DNA of 64,000 nt from Paramacrobiotus metropolitanus (GCF_019649055.1 NW_026570221.1:4402001-4466000); one strand, 5' to 3'; shown: positions 46,001 to 57,202, counted from the stretch's first letter. Notes: generated by a model from the sequence alone, not told the origin. Program-made: numbers and translations.

Positions 46001-48939
46001 ATTGTAACATCTCAACAGCTTTCAAATTTTTTAATGTTGCACATTCGAAAAGTTGATTATACACAGAACACATTTAATGAGATTCGGTTGTCATTTCCAA
46101 GGGGATAAAAAAAGGTTTGAAAAAGTGGGGATTTGAATAATTTGTGTAGTGGCTGGTTTATGCAGCTGAAAACTCGTGGCAAAAGGTCGCCGATGCCCAA
46201 TTAGCTTTGATAGCAACAGCAACAACATACAAACAGCAACTAGATAGGTCTGAAAAAAGTATCTTGTAGAAATGTATATAAACTAGGCATATAAACTGCC
46301 GTAACAGCAGTTTAATGTCCAAGTTCTTGTGAAGAAACAGCCATTACAATAACCGTGTTAGTCTGTAATAATATATAGGTATTATTGTCGCTGACTCTCA
46401 TCCAGTGTATAAATGAAACTTGTTGATTGTATCATACATGATACGATGATAGCATAGTATTATGTCCATAGTAATACTTGGACGTATACGTATAATTCGT
46501 AGTAAATAGGTCCAAGTTAATTAATTAACGAAACTGCATAATATGATCATGATTTCCGTAGTTGAATCTACTAACGGCAAATGCAGCACCCTGACAGGAA
46601 GACCGCCGCAAATTATTTGTTTAAGCTCAAATAGGTATAATAATTGTCAACGACAATGAACAAGCTTCGTTTATATACTGAATGATAACTTGTATGTAAT
46701 TATTTTGTTGCAACACAAATGAGTTTGTTGTCAACCATCGCTACTACAATTATTATACCTATTTGTGCTTAAACAAATTATTTGCGGCGGTCTTCCTAAC
46801 ATATACGTCCAAGTATCACTATGTACATAATTATCGACCGAAGCAAAGCGGAGGTCCTCTATGTTCAAGAAAACAGGAGTTTGTGTCCGTCGGTCACGCA
46901 CGTCGGTCACGCTCTTAAACTTCTGTCGGTCACACCGACTAATGCGACTATATTGATAGTGAAGCCCTAAATTAATTTATCGATTGTTGCTTTTATGGAT
47001 TATTTGGATTAAAGGTCACGTTGAACCGGCGTGACGCAATACAACTTCAATAATTATAGGTTTCAAAAGGGCTTAAATTAGCAAGTCGCATTCTGTGTGA
47101 CCACCAGAGCAGAACCGAAGGGGTTCAGCTTTGTGCCGCCCACTACCGTCGCAAAGGTCACCCGTTCGCTAGAAGTAAGCGAAGAAACGATGTGCCAGAT
47201 GACGAAAAATCATCAAAATATCCGCCAAGCGAGAGGAGAGCGAATTTGTAGTCCGAGCAGCGGATCCAGTCAGCGCCGGGACCGGCAAGCGGCTGTCCGC
47301 AGACGCGCTATCGCACCGGCTGGACTACACCATAGCGCTAACCGAGCGCGCAAAGAATAGCTTGCGAGAAAGCGTTCCTCCATACTTCGAGTTTGTTTAT
47401 CCCGGCCACTTTGAGTTTACAGTTCCCGTTCCAACCACCGGACACTTAAGTTTACCCGCATGAACAGGCTGCAACCATTAAGCAGAGAAAACTATCACTC
47501 AAAAAAATGATTTAATCAAAAGCTGGGGCAGGCGCACCATTTCTATTAAACTTATAAAAAAAATATCAATAATGATGTCCGATATGCATTGTTCATCCTT
47601 TTATTACGGACATCACAGATAGTAAAGAAACAGGCTGCTGCAACTTGATGTTTAATTCTGTTTCGGGCTTCGCTTCGGTCTTTTAGTGCTAGCAAACAGC
47701 GGTGCACTTCCCTAGTATGTTGCTCATATGTTGAAAACTATAAAGTACAGTAATGCTTTGTAAGTATTTAATTTAAGTAGGTAAACGCTTTTCTTTCGTT
47801 TACAGTTCCATTCGGGCTGGCACAAAATTACTGTTCTTCGTTTGTACACTTACTATTGCCGAATGAAATACGAAATAATTTTTAAGTCAAACTGTCTAAG
47901 GATAAAACTTACACCATCCATAGATTGTAGGCATAAACAAAATGGTTATTTACTGTAGAAAAAATAATTAATATACTTACTCGATAATTTACTATACTTT
48001 TGCGATGATTTCTGTGCATGAATGGACTCAGCAGAAACGCTCTCCTGCAAAGATCAGACACGGTGCAAGAGAAATCGCGCGCTTCTCTCTCTTTAATGCC
48101 GTTGCAATAAGCTTAGGCGGCTGTATGGTGAACATGATACAGCCCGGCCGGGCTATTGCAGACTTGCGCTCAACAAAGGTATCAAATTTCACTTTGAGCC
48201 GGTTCGGCTGATATATTGGTGTCCCCATAGGCAATACATAGGGTCGGGTCGGCAGAATTGTGGGCGCAGTTCGGCAGAATTATGGGAGAAAAACCACTTT
48301 CCTGCCGGGCTCGCCAACAGCCAACAGGCCAATATATCTGCCGGCTACTGTATCTGCGGCACTGTACACGGGACACTGAACTACATTTTGCTCAAATTAA
48401 GTGCATGGCGTAGGTACAGAATTTCACCCTTGTATACCCTTGTATATTCTTCTTCTTACTTGTACCAGCAAATGTCATTTAGTTTACTTAAATTCAGATA
48501 TGCGGCAGTTAGAACAACAGAACAAATTACAACTCTTATGGCTCTTTATATCATTGTTTATTTCTAAGCCTACAACTTATATTCAGACAAAGAAGGTGAA
48601 TCTAAAGATGCATGGGCATCCTCGCATACGTTTGTGGCCCTGGTATCGGATCAAATGGACAGCAGCATTCCCATTACTGCGTCGATGGATGATTACAAGC
48701 CAAGCATAATTACGGTCAAGAAAATCAATACGGCTACCCGTACTGTCGTTGTTCAACGATGCCAGTTGTCCGCAAACGAAAAATTAATGAAAAGCGGCTA
48801 TTATGTGGAATTGCCGCTCAGAAAGCAAATGGCACGTGCTGAACACGAGTTAGTTGTTTTACAGCTGGATCTTCAAAGTTGTATTCGCATTCGCTGTCCT
48901 GATAAGCAAACGGCTGCACTCTGTGTGAAACAGTTTTAA
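43094..48939 (+). CDS. Divergent HSP70-like protein with degenerate nucleotide sites and a novel C-terminus
   Basis: The ATG at 43094 begins MRLGVEIGYKSISVAVYEGG, in the place of the LGIDLGTTxSxV signature. Later ALRNALE follows LVGESSRLLP, clearly the VGGSSRIPxV signature, and GAAIASYLTGN follows. The phosphate-binding DFGGGT motif is replaced by VCNANFDNFQMDVFEV, so the Gly-rich loop is gone. Exon 1 ends at 44702 before GTAAGC (phase 1). The best second exon is 48587-48939 after ATATTCAG: it is in phase and brings the spliced product to 653 residues, normal for the family, ending CVKQF. Reading through instead gives a short hydrophobic tail (YCTILLLTRLL) and a stop at 44795-44797. The C-terminal half does not resemble the usual substrate-binding domain. 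A pseudo-ATPase or co-chaperone role is inference. The intron holds a 3.2-kb foldback element. Confidence 0.8.
46462..46830. mobile_element. Nested MITE with 52-bp inner arms
   Basis: The inner arms start aggaagaccgccgcaaatta (46598) and end taatttgcggcggtcttcct (46798) with ~100 bp between. The outer arms (atagtaatacttggacgtat / acgtccaagtatcactatgt) extend the inverted structure. Confidence 0.75.
47210..47462 (+). pseudogene. Coding-like fragment inside the foldback element, unidentified
   Basis: From about 47215 a frame runs KREESEFVVRAADPVSAGTG, KRLSADALSHRLDYTIALTE, RAKNSLRESVPPYFEFVYPG and ends at a TGA at 47460-47462. The composition and the unbroken 85-codon stretch look like real protein, unlike neighbouring DNA, while the frame before it (VPDDEKSSKYPPSERRAN) seems joined by a one-base shift. 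No start or upstream exon. I do not recognise the family; it may be a captured host exon or part of a lost transposase. Confidence 0.4.
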
Positions 48940-49690
48940 CTTTTGCGACATCAGCTTTTTTCGGTGAGTATCCTTTCTACAAATATTTCAGAGTATTCAT
49001 TAGGGTTAACTATTGAGTTTCACGCGTGCTACTTTATTGGGTTCAGAAATAAAATACGGTTTATCCATTTGAGCACGTTGGCGTTTTATTTCAAAACCAC
49101 AGTACCAACATGTTAGCTTAAAAGGATTGTAGCCGACCGACAAACTTGGCGCCACATTTTGACCGGCATCGGTTTTGGGTTGCGTGGCTTAAATTTTACA
49201 TATCTATCAAATGAGCAGCGTAAATTCGGACATTATTCGGTGACTAATAATTGTGCCCGCCTAAAATACTAGGAAATCGCACTCGCTTCTGGCGGGCACT
49301 GTATGACCGAAGCGTAGCAGTAAATTTATCAATAGCTTTTATCTACTTATGTATAAGCGAAAATCTGCAGAATGAATGTTGCGATTTTAAAATACTTATT
49401 TATATACAGTGTCCGTAGAGTACAATCATGTGACCGGTGTGGCCTCCCAGGCATCGCAGTATTCCGCTGTTCTCAGAATATGGCAGACGTCTTGAATCGG
49501 AGATTTTCGCCGGTCATATTGAAAAACATTGTGTTAAACTAAAAAACGAAAGCTTTTTGGAGGGACACGTATTTACGGTTTCAGTTACGGTGAACTTCCT
49601 TCTGGGCCGGCGGATGCATGGTTTCACCGGTTATAGATGTGTTTCTGGACAATTTTTACTTATTGCGGTTTTCAAATTTCTTTGAAGAAT
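48940..49690. other. Intergenic, nothing supported
   Basis: Downstream of the divergent HSP70-like gene. A short frame at 49437-49685 lacks any recognisable motif. Confidence 0.35.
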
Positions 49691-50019
49691 CAGGTGACGT
49701 CAAGTCTTGCTTTTACTCAATCGCCATTCAAGTTGTGGCAGTAACTTTCCCGGCGAAAAACCAAAATATTTTCCACATGAACTGACTGTTAATGTGCATT
49801 CGCTCTCATACGGCGGGACGGTACTAGAATTGGGCCTTTGTAGGATGTCGGTTGTGTGAGAACGGGCTGTAGCAGGCACATCCGGTGCGCTGTACCGCTC
49901 AGCTTAGCAGTCTCGAATGCCCGTGCAGCGGTTGTGCGGGAGCATGCCAGCTGGCCGTTCCCCTGCAAGCCGAACCCCCCAAACAACGGCCCCAAATTAA
50001 GGCTTCGGATAGACCGATA

Positions 50020-51131
50020 AGCCGGTTAGTGGTACTTCGTGGCGTATATAGGAAGCGTAGGCGTCAGATCTCCAGCGTCCGTGGAATGATGTTCATTAGC
50101 AGCTGCACTGGAAGCGGCCCCTACCCGGAAACTGTGTGGAGTAAATAAGTGACCGTTGGGAACCCCTGTAGAGCTGAAAATAACTCGCGAGTAAAAGCAG
50201 ATCTCGTGACCGGAAGGCCGCCAGTGGCCAGGTACAGGGCAGTGTGCAGACATTTTAGACTATTCCTAAGTGCTAAGTAGTTCCGCATCGCCCGTACAGC
50301 CCAGACAGACCGACCAGAAGCTTGCAATGAAATCCGACAACCTTTGCGATATTGATCGGGTTTAGAAGACCGGAGGTATAGATGAACTTTTTCCTTCACG
50401 TATGACACATCCGTAAAAGAAATATAATGGCTGCCAGATGCTGGGATAATTTCACCGATGCGCAGAAAAGCAAAGAAACACAATGTAAACATGCTCCAGT
50501 ATAACTGTTTTTCAAAAACTGACAGAAGGGGAGATTTGTCGATATTAATTTTATTAATTTTCATATGATCGATGGTAATCGGCAGTCTGCGGTCAGTAAC
50601 GGTACTGCAAAGGCGTTTGTAGCCGATCATGCATTTGCAAGATGTTCGGTGCGTTAAACTCAAAATTCAAATCACTTTCTCTGAACGCATTAAATAGAGC
50701 TGATAGATAAACTTTGGCTGACGAATACGACAAGCCGCTTTCAAAAATAAACGCCACAAAGCGTAATATGGTAGGTTTAGTAATATGCACGGAAGATAAG
50801 CGAAACTTGTTACAAAACTCATTAAACCTGTTTAACGCACTTTGATAAGTTCTTCGAGAAGACGGCGCAATATGGTTATGACACAATTTGTTGAGAGTCA
50901 AATCAAGAGAATTTAGCGATGCATCAGGTGATAATCGTAAAGATCGCGCAAGATGATTTCCGGTACCACTGTTGGTTTCGGTTCTGCATTTGGTGCTAAC
51001 ATGAGAAATCGTGGCATCTGAAAGCGGGACAAAGCGTCAGCGATCTTATTATCGATACCGGATGTATGCTTAATCGTTAGTGTAAAATTAAATCGTGCTG
51101 CAACGGCCACCATTCGCCGCATAAGCCCCAA
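50020..51131 (-). mobile_element. Tyrosine-recombinase (DIRS/Ngaro-type) retroelement remnant
   Basis: The minus strand first shows the end of an RNase H domain (IKHTSGIDNKIADALSRFQM, 51131-50913). The recombinase follows: an N-terminal SAM-like domain (SSRRTYQSALNRFNEFC, 50850-50600), then, after a frameshift near 50640, GYKRLCSTVTDRRLPIT, the catalytic Arg in FAFLRIGEI, the HSFRVGAASSAAAN box (His-x-x-Arg), and, after a second shift, RWRSDAYASYIRHEVP with the nucleophilic Tyr. RNase H directly before a tyrosine recombinase marks DIRS-like retroelements rather than Cryptons. The reverse transcriptase is missing: homology ends near 51135, shortly before another element at 51217. Confidence 0.75.
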
Positions 51132-51216
51132 TACGATTCGGCTTCGTGACTTGTAACTCTCCCACGCTTGAGATACCTATGGGTGCCACCGTGTACATTA
51201 ATTGTAATTTTATATA

Positions 51217-51610
51217 TGTGGAACGTTTCGTACCAAAGAAAAAAACTTGAACGCTTTTTTCCTTCTTGTCGTCACTGTAGTCATCTGTAGACTACCGGTA
51301 GACATCCTGTAGTCAACCTGTATACATCCTAAGAAACCAGGTGACTACAGTATGTCTACAGTGGTGTCTACGGGCTGTCTACAGTTAACTACCGGTGTAT
51401 ACTGTATACACGCAGAGTATCAAGCTGAGCCTGAAAAGAGCTGCCTGTATACAGCGGCAGACATCCTGTAGACAACCTGTATACATCCTAAGAAACCAGG
51501 TGACTACCGATTGACTACAGGGTGTCTACAGCATGTATACAGATGTCTACTGTTCTACAAGGAGAGAAAAAACGATTTACTTTTTTTCTTTGGTAGGAAG
51601 CATGCCACAG
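51217..51610. mobile_element. Inverted-repeat element with internal ~200-bp repeats, copy 2
   Basis: The ends ATGTGGAACGTTTCGTACCA and TGGTAGGAAGCATGCCACAG pair imperfectly over ~30 bp. Internal units (ccaggtgactac, gtgtctacrg, cctgtatacatcctaagaaa) match copy 1 at 28099-28686, which is longer. Confidence 0.75.
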
Positions 51611-51614
51611 GTGA

Positions 51615-53511
51615 ATTCGGCAAGTATTACGATATTAGTTTCCGCCGTCATTGTTGCGATGCGCTATGATGATACATTCCTGCAAAGTGATTACAACACA
51701 CCGTTACTGTGTTACCGAGTAGGCTAGTCGGAGCCTGGGATGCCGACACAGTATTGAGCGGTAGTATCCCACGCGCCGAGTAGCCACTGGCGCTGTTAAA
51801 CGGTGAAATTGATACTACAAATATTATTGCAAATCCACGTGCCGTTGATCAAGGATGTCAGAATAAATGTGGGGCCAGCTGAGCCGCTTGTTCGCGGCAA
51901 GAATAAAACGCTGTGTTGTAATGCTAGAGTTTTATGTGAATAAACAACCATCTAGTCGCCAGAGCGGGTCACATATGAGTTTTGTGTAAGTGCACTACTA
52001 CGAGTACATGATGATCTCGAATACATCTCGTACATAACACATGTACATGATATATTATTATACATCTATTGTACACGTACATGAACATCTCGAATATTTA
52101 GTATGACACTACGTATATCTGGCCTGTTGTATCCCGGGAGTGCAATTCTGTACTTATTTCCAGCTCTTTGGTTCTAATCAAACAATTTAGCCAATGTGAT
52201 ATATGTACGTAGCGGCGGCGTATACAGTACTTCATTAATACGGCTGCTCGCTACGGAGCCAACCAGACAACTATTTACTAAACAAGGTGACAACAATGGA
52301 CAGTAGATACGCCGGAAGGAAGCTCACCATGGCGTGAAGGACGAGGTACTCTGTACTAGTACGTCGCTGTACCACTACGTATAGTCATACACTACAGCCA
52401 AAAATGCCACTTTTTGTATCTATATGTTTCTGCAAATACAGTACGAGTATAGAAAAAACTTGTCCCGAATCCCGAAATCCCAGCGCATCCATGCGCCGGG
52501 AGCATCGTCCTACTCAAGGGGCATCACTGTACTGTATGTACTCGTACAATACAGCCCCTCGATAACCGCGTTGGCCGGGAGTTACTCTGCTGTAGGTACA
52601 TCGAATCCAAGTAGAGCACCTCCAGCAGTAGCCATTAATGTTTTGAAGCGGCTACCGCGACAAGATTTTAAGCGACGACTTGGTCGATCACGCCAAAACA
52701 GATCTAGCTGCAGATCCGAGGTAAAAGTCACGAGAAACTTCTCTGGGACCGGCTGATCTGAAGGTTGTTTAGTTGCCGCATAAAGTAATCGTTCATACTG
52801 TTGACTGTGTTGGCTGCACTACCGTATACTGTATGTACAGTAATACGTAATAGTGATACTGGTACGCGTTTATTTATTATTATTATGCATCAAATTACTA
52901 TGTATTTATTTGTGCATATTTTGTATCTAATTTTTAATGGCACTACTACGTATTTACTTCATACGTTATTAGTATTGCGGACCTGCGGTTATGTAATGTG
53001 GATCGAGAACGAAAAAACCATGTGCTACAAATTTAACAGTTTTATAATTTAACAGGTTAATAGTTTTGACAGGAATATAATTTTTTCTACAGGTGTTGCT
53101 TTATTCGTAAACCTTGCGGTTCGACTTTGTTCTGCATGTGCAGTTATGCATTTCAGAACTGGCTAAGCCGTTATAAAAATCATTTATATCAGTTCCTGAC
53201 AGATGGGCGCGCCGGAAGTTACGCTTACCGCCAACGAAACGGACAATTACGCGTTGAACGATAGTAAGCTGGCAAAAAAAGCGTTAAAGGAAAAAATACA
53301 AGTGTAACTGTACAAACGAAGCGTGTGCTAGAACGGTACAATCGATACGGATTTTTGCCGACAATCATTTATTTTCACCGACTACATCGTACTCGTACAT
53401 GCAGACACACTCCTCGTATACCTTTACCCAGCGTCAAATCTGGTATTTCCTCTTCTACGAACTGAGTTTATCATGCGTTTCAGTAAAATAATTCAGTTGA
53501 AGATAAGTGTT
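51615..53511. other. Intergenic, nothing firmly supported
   Basis: It contains a low-complexity patch rich in acatgtacatga/ctcgaat (about 52000-52110). A minus-strand open patch near 52750-52590 follows a possible acceptor (CCTTCAG) but has no recognisable domain. Confidence 0.35.
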
Positions 53512-53874
53512 GTGTTTTGGGCTGGCTGACGAAATAAATGACAGATAATTATCGTCGATTTTTCTGATATCCGTAACAAAGTTTCTCTGTAAGTGGTCGT
53601 AAGCAAGTCGTGTGCTTCATGTGCTTTTCTGGAACGATTAAGTGTTTCATTTTCAACACAAGCTTTTTTGTACTTGAGTACGCTAATAAATTGCCATTTG
53701 AAAAATACAGATCCAGTGATATTAGCAACTTCCGGTTCGAACTTGGAACTGGTTGAGACCTGTGGGTATAATCTAGTACGATTATCGTGATCTGGAGAGA
53801 GCGACACCACCTTCGAACTCGTATGGAGCTTTTCTGAGTACCTCGCAAGTACGAGTACGACATTTTGACTTGGG
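53512..53874. mobile_element. Right end of a second 4.37-kb-type element
   Basis: It matches 12836-13316 in order: ttgggctggctga, ttgccatttgaaaaa, caacttccggttcgaacttg, gaactggt, cgaactcgtatggagctttt and the terminal agtacgacattttgacttggg. It ends at 53874. The matching left end was not found in the window, so the copy is truncated or its left end has diverged. Confidence 0.7.
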
Positions 53875-54369
53875 TACTATGCTTCACTGCCTTTGTTTTC
53901 ATGGCCCCCTGATTGATGCTGGCATCTATGACTCCCCTGGAATTGCTTTTTTACTAAACTCGTCCTTTCGTCTTGTATTTGTTCATTAAAAGAAAGTGAG
54001 GCTGCGCATGCTCATTGTAGTAAATTTGGTAGGCAAGCATGCACGAAAAGTATAACTTTCGAGCACTCCCATACACGCATTGCTTCATGACATTCTGCCG
54101 ACAAATTATTTCTATCAATGGCGCGAAAACTGTATGCGGGCCCAGCGCTTCGGGTAATTAGTTATCTCATATGAAGGTTAGTAATTTTATTTCTAGTCAT
54201 TCAGCGCTTGGGTGGTTGGTTATTTCATTTTCATCAAACTTATTTCGTCTGAACTCTGAAGAAAACAACATAATGATTATTCAATTACGCCTGGACGCTT
54301 GATTCAATTTCGTGGCGTACAACTGCCACAACCCTTGTTTCGTTTTTCTACCGTACTGACAGCTTTGCC

Positions 54370-54625
54370 GGTCACAGTAAACGACGAAAATAATTATCTT
54401 TCACGAGATGTGAAAAACCTGCGGTGACAGTGACAAGTGCTGACCGCATACAAGGAACGTTCGCATTCTCGTAGCAAGCAAGTTTTGTCAAGCTGCTGTT
54501 CAGGAGTTCGTAGAGTATAAACTGTATTACGATTATGTCCAATAAGTAATCAAAGAATGGGATACCGCCTACGCGTTTAAATTCATCCAAGAAGCTGGTG
54601 TTGTAACCAGTACGGTATAATGACT
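54370..54625 (-). CDS. Exon-like open frame, unidentified
   Basis: On the minus strand, after a possible acceptor (ACACCAG), comes a frame SFLDEFKRVGGIPFFDYLLD, IIVIQFILYELLNSS, CYENANVPCMRSALVTVTAG, ending in a stop near 54372. The composition is protein-like and the Gly-Gly-Ile-Pro patch recalls extracellular metallopeptidase N-terminal regions, but the similarity is too weak to name. No partner exons were found. Confidence 0.3.
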
Positions 54626-55138
54626 ATCCTTATACAGATATAGAACCAGTCAAGAAATAAACTACAACGCCAAAACAGAAAAAACACGTTGCGCAGCATT
54701 AAACTCTGCAGTCTGCACAGCAGTTTTATAATGATTCACTACTGCAAAGGGGATGGCCATCAAAATATCACAAAGGTTACAAACGCAAGTATACTACGCA
54801 TTTTATAATTATCAGATCCTACAATTCTTATCTTGGAGGCGCATCTGCATCACAAGCGTTCGAAGCACCTATCAAAGTGTTGGTGAAAGCTACCAAATTG
54901 GTAAACCTATTGCATTTGCATGAGGGCCGGGGCACTTTGAAATATTAGTTCACGAACATTTATTACTGCGAGTATATGCTTATTTACAACTTATTGTTGC
55001 AACAGAGATAATGTATAATGCAACATATGTGGTTACACAGTACATTTGCAGCACGACTTATTCACAATAGCTTTAATATTCCAGCAGCTCTAGCGCAGTT
55101 TTGCAGGATGGCGCTCACAACAGCGAATTGTCGCCGAA

Positions 55139-57202
55139 ATGTTGTTGATAATGACGTTAGTCACGTTACTGCTCATCGACATTGTAACGGGCCTTCCAAA
55201 TTCGGGCTGTGAGTACACTGAACGACACGGCAACCATGAGCTGTTGTGTTCCAGAAAAAATTTAGTTCTACGGTTCTATCCAACACATTTCTGGTGGATT
55301 CCACCCCCCTTGACGTCCATATTATTTCTCTCGGTTGTCCCGCTGCCGGTTATTACTCCCGTGTTTACTGCAGTGTTGTATACCATGATATGTCGCCTTT
55401 GCCTTTCCGGGAAGTTTTGCGTACGGTGTCGTTTTATGGATTCACAGCCGCTAACGGCGGAAGAGCTCCCATTGACAAGCTCTTAGCGCATAATAAGCAT
55501 AGTATTATATGGCTCGATATTCGATACTCCCGAATCGGTTCCATTGATCGCGAATACTTTGCGGGCTTTAGAAATCTGGAGCAATTATATCTCCAGCATA
55601 ATGACATTAGTAGTATTAGTGTGCACGCTTTTGACATTCTAGCCGGAGGAACATCAGCGCAGCCATCATTGACATACCTGTATTTGGATGGCAACGCTAT
55701 AGAGAAATTTGACTGGAGAACTCTGTTTCCCGTGAGAAACACGTTGGTGAGATTGAATTGGTAGCTTTTAAGGCAGTAGTCAGAGACATACTCACGAGCT
55801 TGCCGTTCGCACACAACAGAATCATTCAGAGTATTTTTTGCAGGCATTACTTCGTCTGGATAACCAAAGGCCGAAAATGCATTCCTTAATACTAAGCGGC
55901 AGCGCTTTCCCCACCTCGATCAGCCAGTTGTCTATCAACGACAACGATCTGAAATCTATTCCCGATGGCGTATTGGACAGTATCGGATTAAACCTATCTT
56001 TGCCAACTCGTTGTATGCCACTGGAAACAGTTTCTGTGCAGGATTCACCGATTGCAACTGCTGTGAAATGGCTTACTTCATGTCCTGGACAAAACAAATT
56101 GTTTTGAACATACAAGGACGATGGAAATATGGCATCTTATCCTGTGGGTCGCAATCAGATCTGGAATTTAACAGTACAAACGCATTATTATACACTGGAC
56201 CGGGCTGGTTTGACCACTGTAAGAATAAACTGTCTTCAGAATGATGAGAACGTTTTAGATTGAAATATCTGATTTGGAAGGTTAATTTCGGCACAGAGTG
56301 CTTGTTGCAGGTAAGTCTATATTGGCAACTGTAACCAGCACAGCCATCTCGACAACGGCAACCACTACAACAGAAAACGCGAGTAATGGGAGCTCTCTGT
56401 GCCGTGAAACGAAACCTATGGAAATCAATTGTTCAATCGGTCGGCTGTCAGTGTCGCAGCCTGATTTACAGCGTGCTGAGGGTACGAGCCTCATTTTTCG
56501 CACGGATCGTTCGTTCTCTTGCAAAATCAAGCTATACAATCTTCACACAATGGCGCTGGATTTGTTCAATTTCTCCGAGCAAGGGGATAACCAGCCCGAG
56601 CAGCAGGAAGTGATCAGCGTAGAATGTGCCAACGGAGTGCCCGTTCTCAGCTCGACTGACCCGGAACATTCGCACGCACAACAGCTTGTCTTCCGCTCTG
56701 ATCTTACCAGCCAGTGCTTCGGAAACTTCACGGAATTCCTGAATTACATCGCCACCAACATAGTAACAGATCACAACAATTTATCCGTGACTACGGAAAC
56801 CAACGAGAATAACTCTCTAATGAGATGTGGATGACTTGTGGAGACGTTATTACCGCAACCTGCACTGAAGGATCGTTGGTATTCTCCCACACCAAAAAGA
56901 CTGCTCAGCAAGCGAATGGTGTGATTATCCTGATTGATTTGTCATTCGACTGTCGCAGCACCCTGGTGGCCATTCATGAGCACATCCTGATCCAGGAAAA
57001 GACCACCGTGGAACCCACGCCGCCGGCGCTGCAATCGATTTCGGCAGTGTGCAGCAACGGTCACGTACTGGTCTCCGATGGACATCCGCGACGAACGAAG
57101 AAAACAACGATCGAATATTCAGCCAGACCAAGCAAGTTCTGCCGCGCTGCTTTTAACAAGTTTGTAGAGTATTTGTTCGGACTGCAGCGCGGTCTGCGCT
57201 GA
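55139..57202 (+). pseudogene. Leucine-rich-repeat/Thr-rich stalk/novel C-terminal domain protein, copy D (most complete)
   Basis: The ATG at 55139 starts a signal peptide (MLLIMTLVTLLLIDIVTG) and a Cys-containing N-cap (GCEYTERHG..ELLCS). Leucine-rich repeats follow (SIIWLDIRYSRIGSIDREYF, LEQLYLQHNDISSISVHAF, LTYLYLDGNAIEKF). Intron 1 is 55747-55843 (GTGAGA...TTGCAG, 97 bp); more repeats and a Cys-rich C-cap (FCAGFTDCNCCEMAYF...CGSQ...FDHC) follow. Intron 2 is 56219-56310 (GTAAGA...GTTGCAG); its phase-1 join makes HCKSILATVTS. Next come a Thr-rich stalk (AISTTATTTTENAS) and a ~250-aa domain (SVSQPDLQRAEG, MALDLFNFSEQ, GDVITATCTEG, GHPRRTKKTTIEYS) with no known match. Three single-base shifts (A-run at 55254, about 56000, and AATAA at 56793) interrupt it. 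All are one-base indels, two in A runs, so it may be a live gene with assembly errors. Confidence 0.75.

Larger units (their letters stand above)
45122..48348. mobile_element. 3.2-kb foldback element with TGTAGCCGGCAG termini and ~0.45-kb arms
   Basis: The left arm starts gtagccggcagatatattgg and the right arm ends ccaatatatctgccggctac. Homology between arms is ~95% over the first 240 bp and continues, more diverged, to about 45560 and 47850 (tggatggtgta..ttatccttagacagt is inverted on the right). A third diverged piece in direct orientation lies at 45800-45990. No clear target duplication was found. Inside are a nested MITE (46462-46830) and a coding-like patch (47210-47462). The element sits in the intron of the divergent HSP70-like gene. 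Confidence 0.8.

Noticed and set aside
51217-51610. Evenly repeated motifs that might suggest a CRISPR-like array
   Set aside because: Unit lengths are long, spacers are not unique, terminal inverted repeats are present and the context is eukaryotic.
52590-52755. Minus-strand patch with ATAGGALLGF, resembling a channel segment
   Set aside because: Too short, one plausible acceptor only, no partner exons and weak resemblance.
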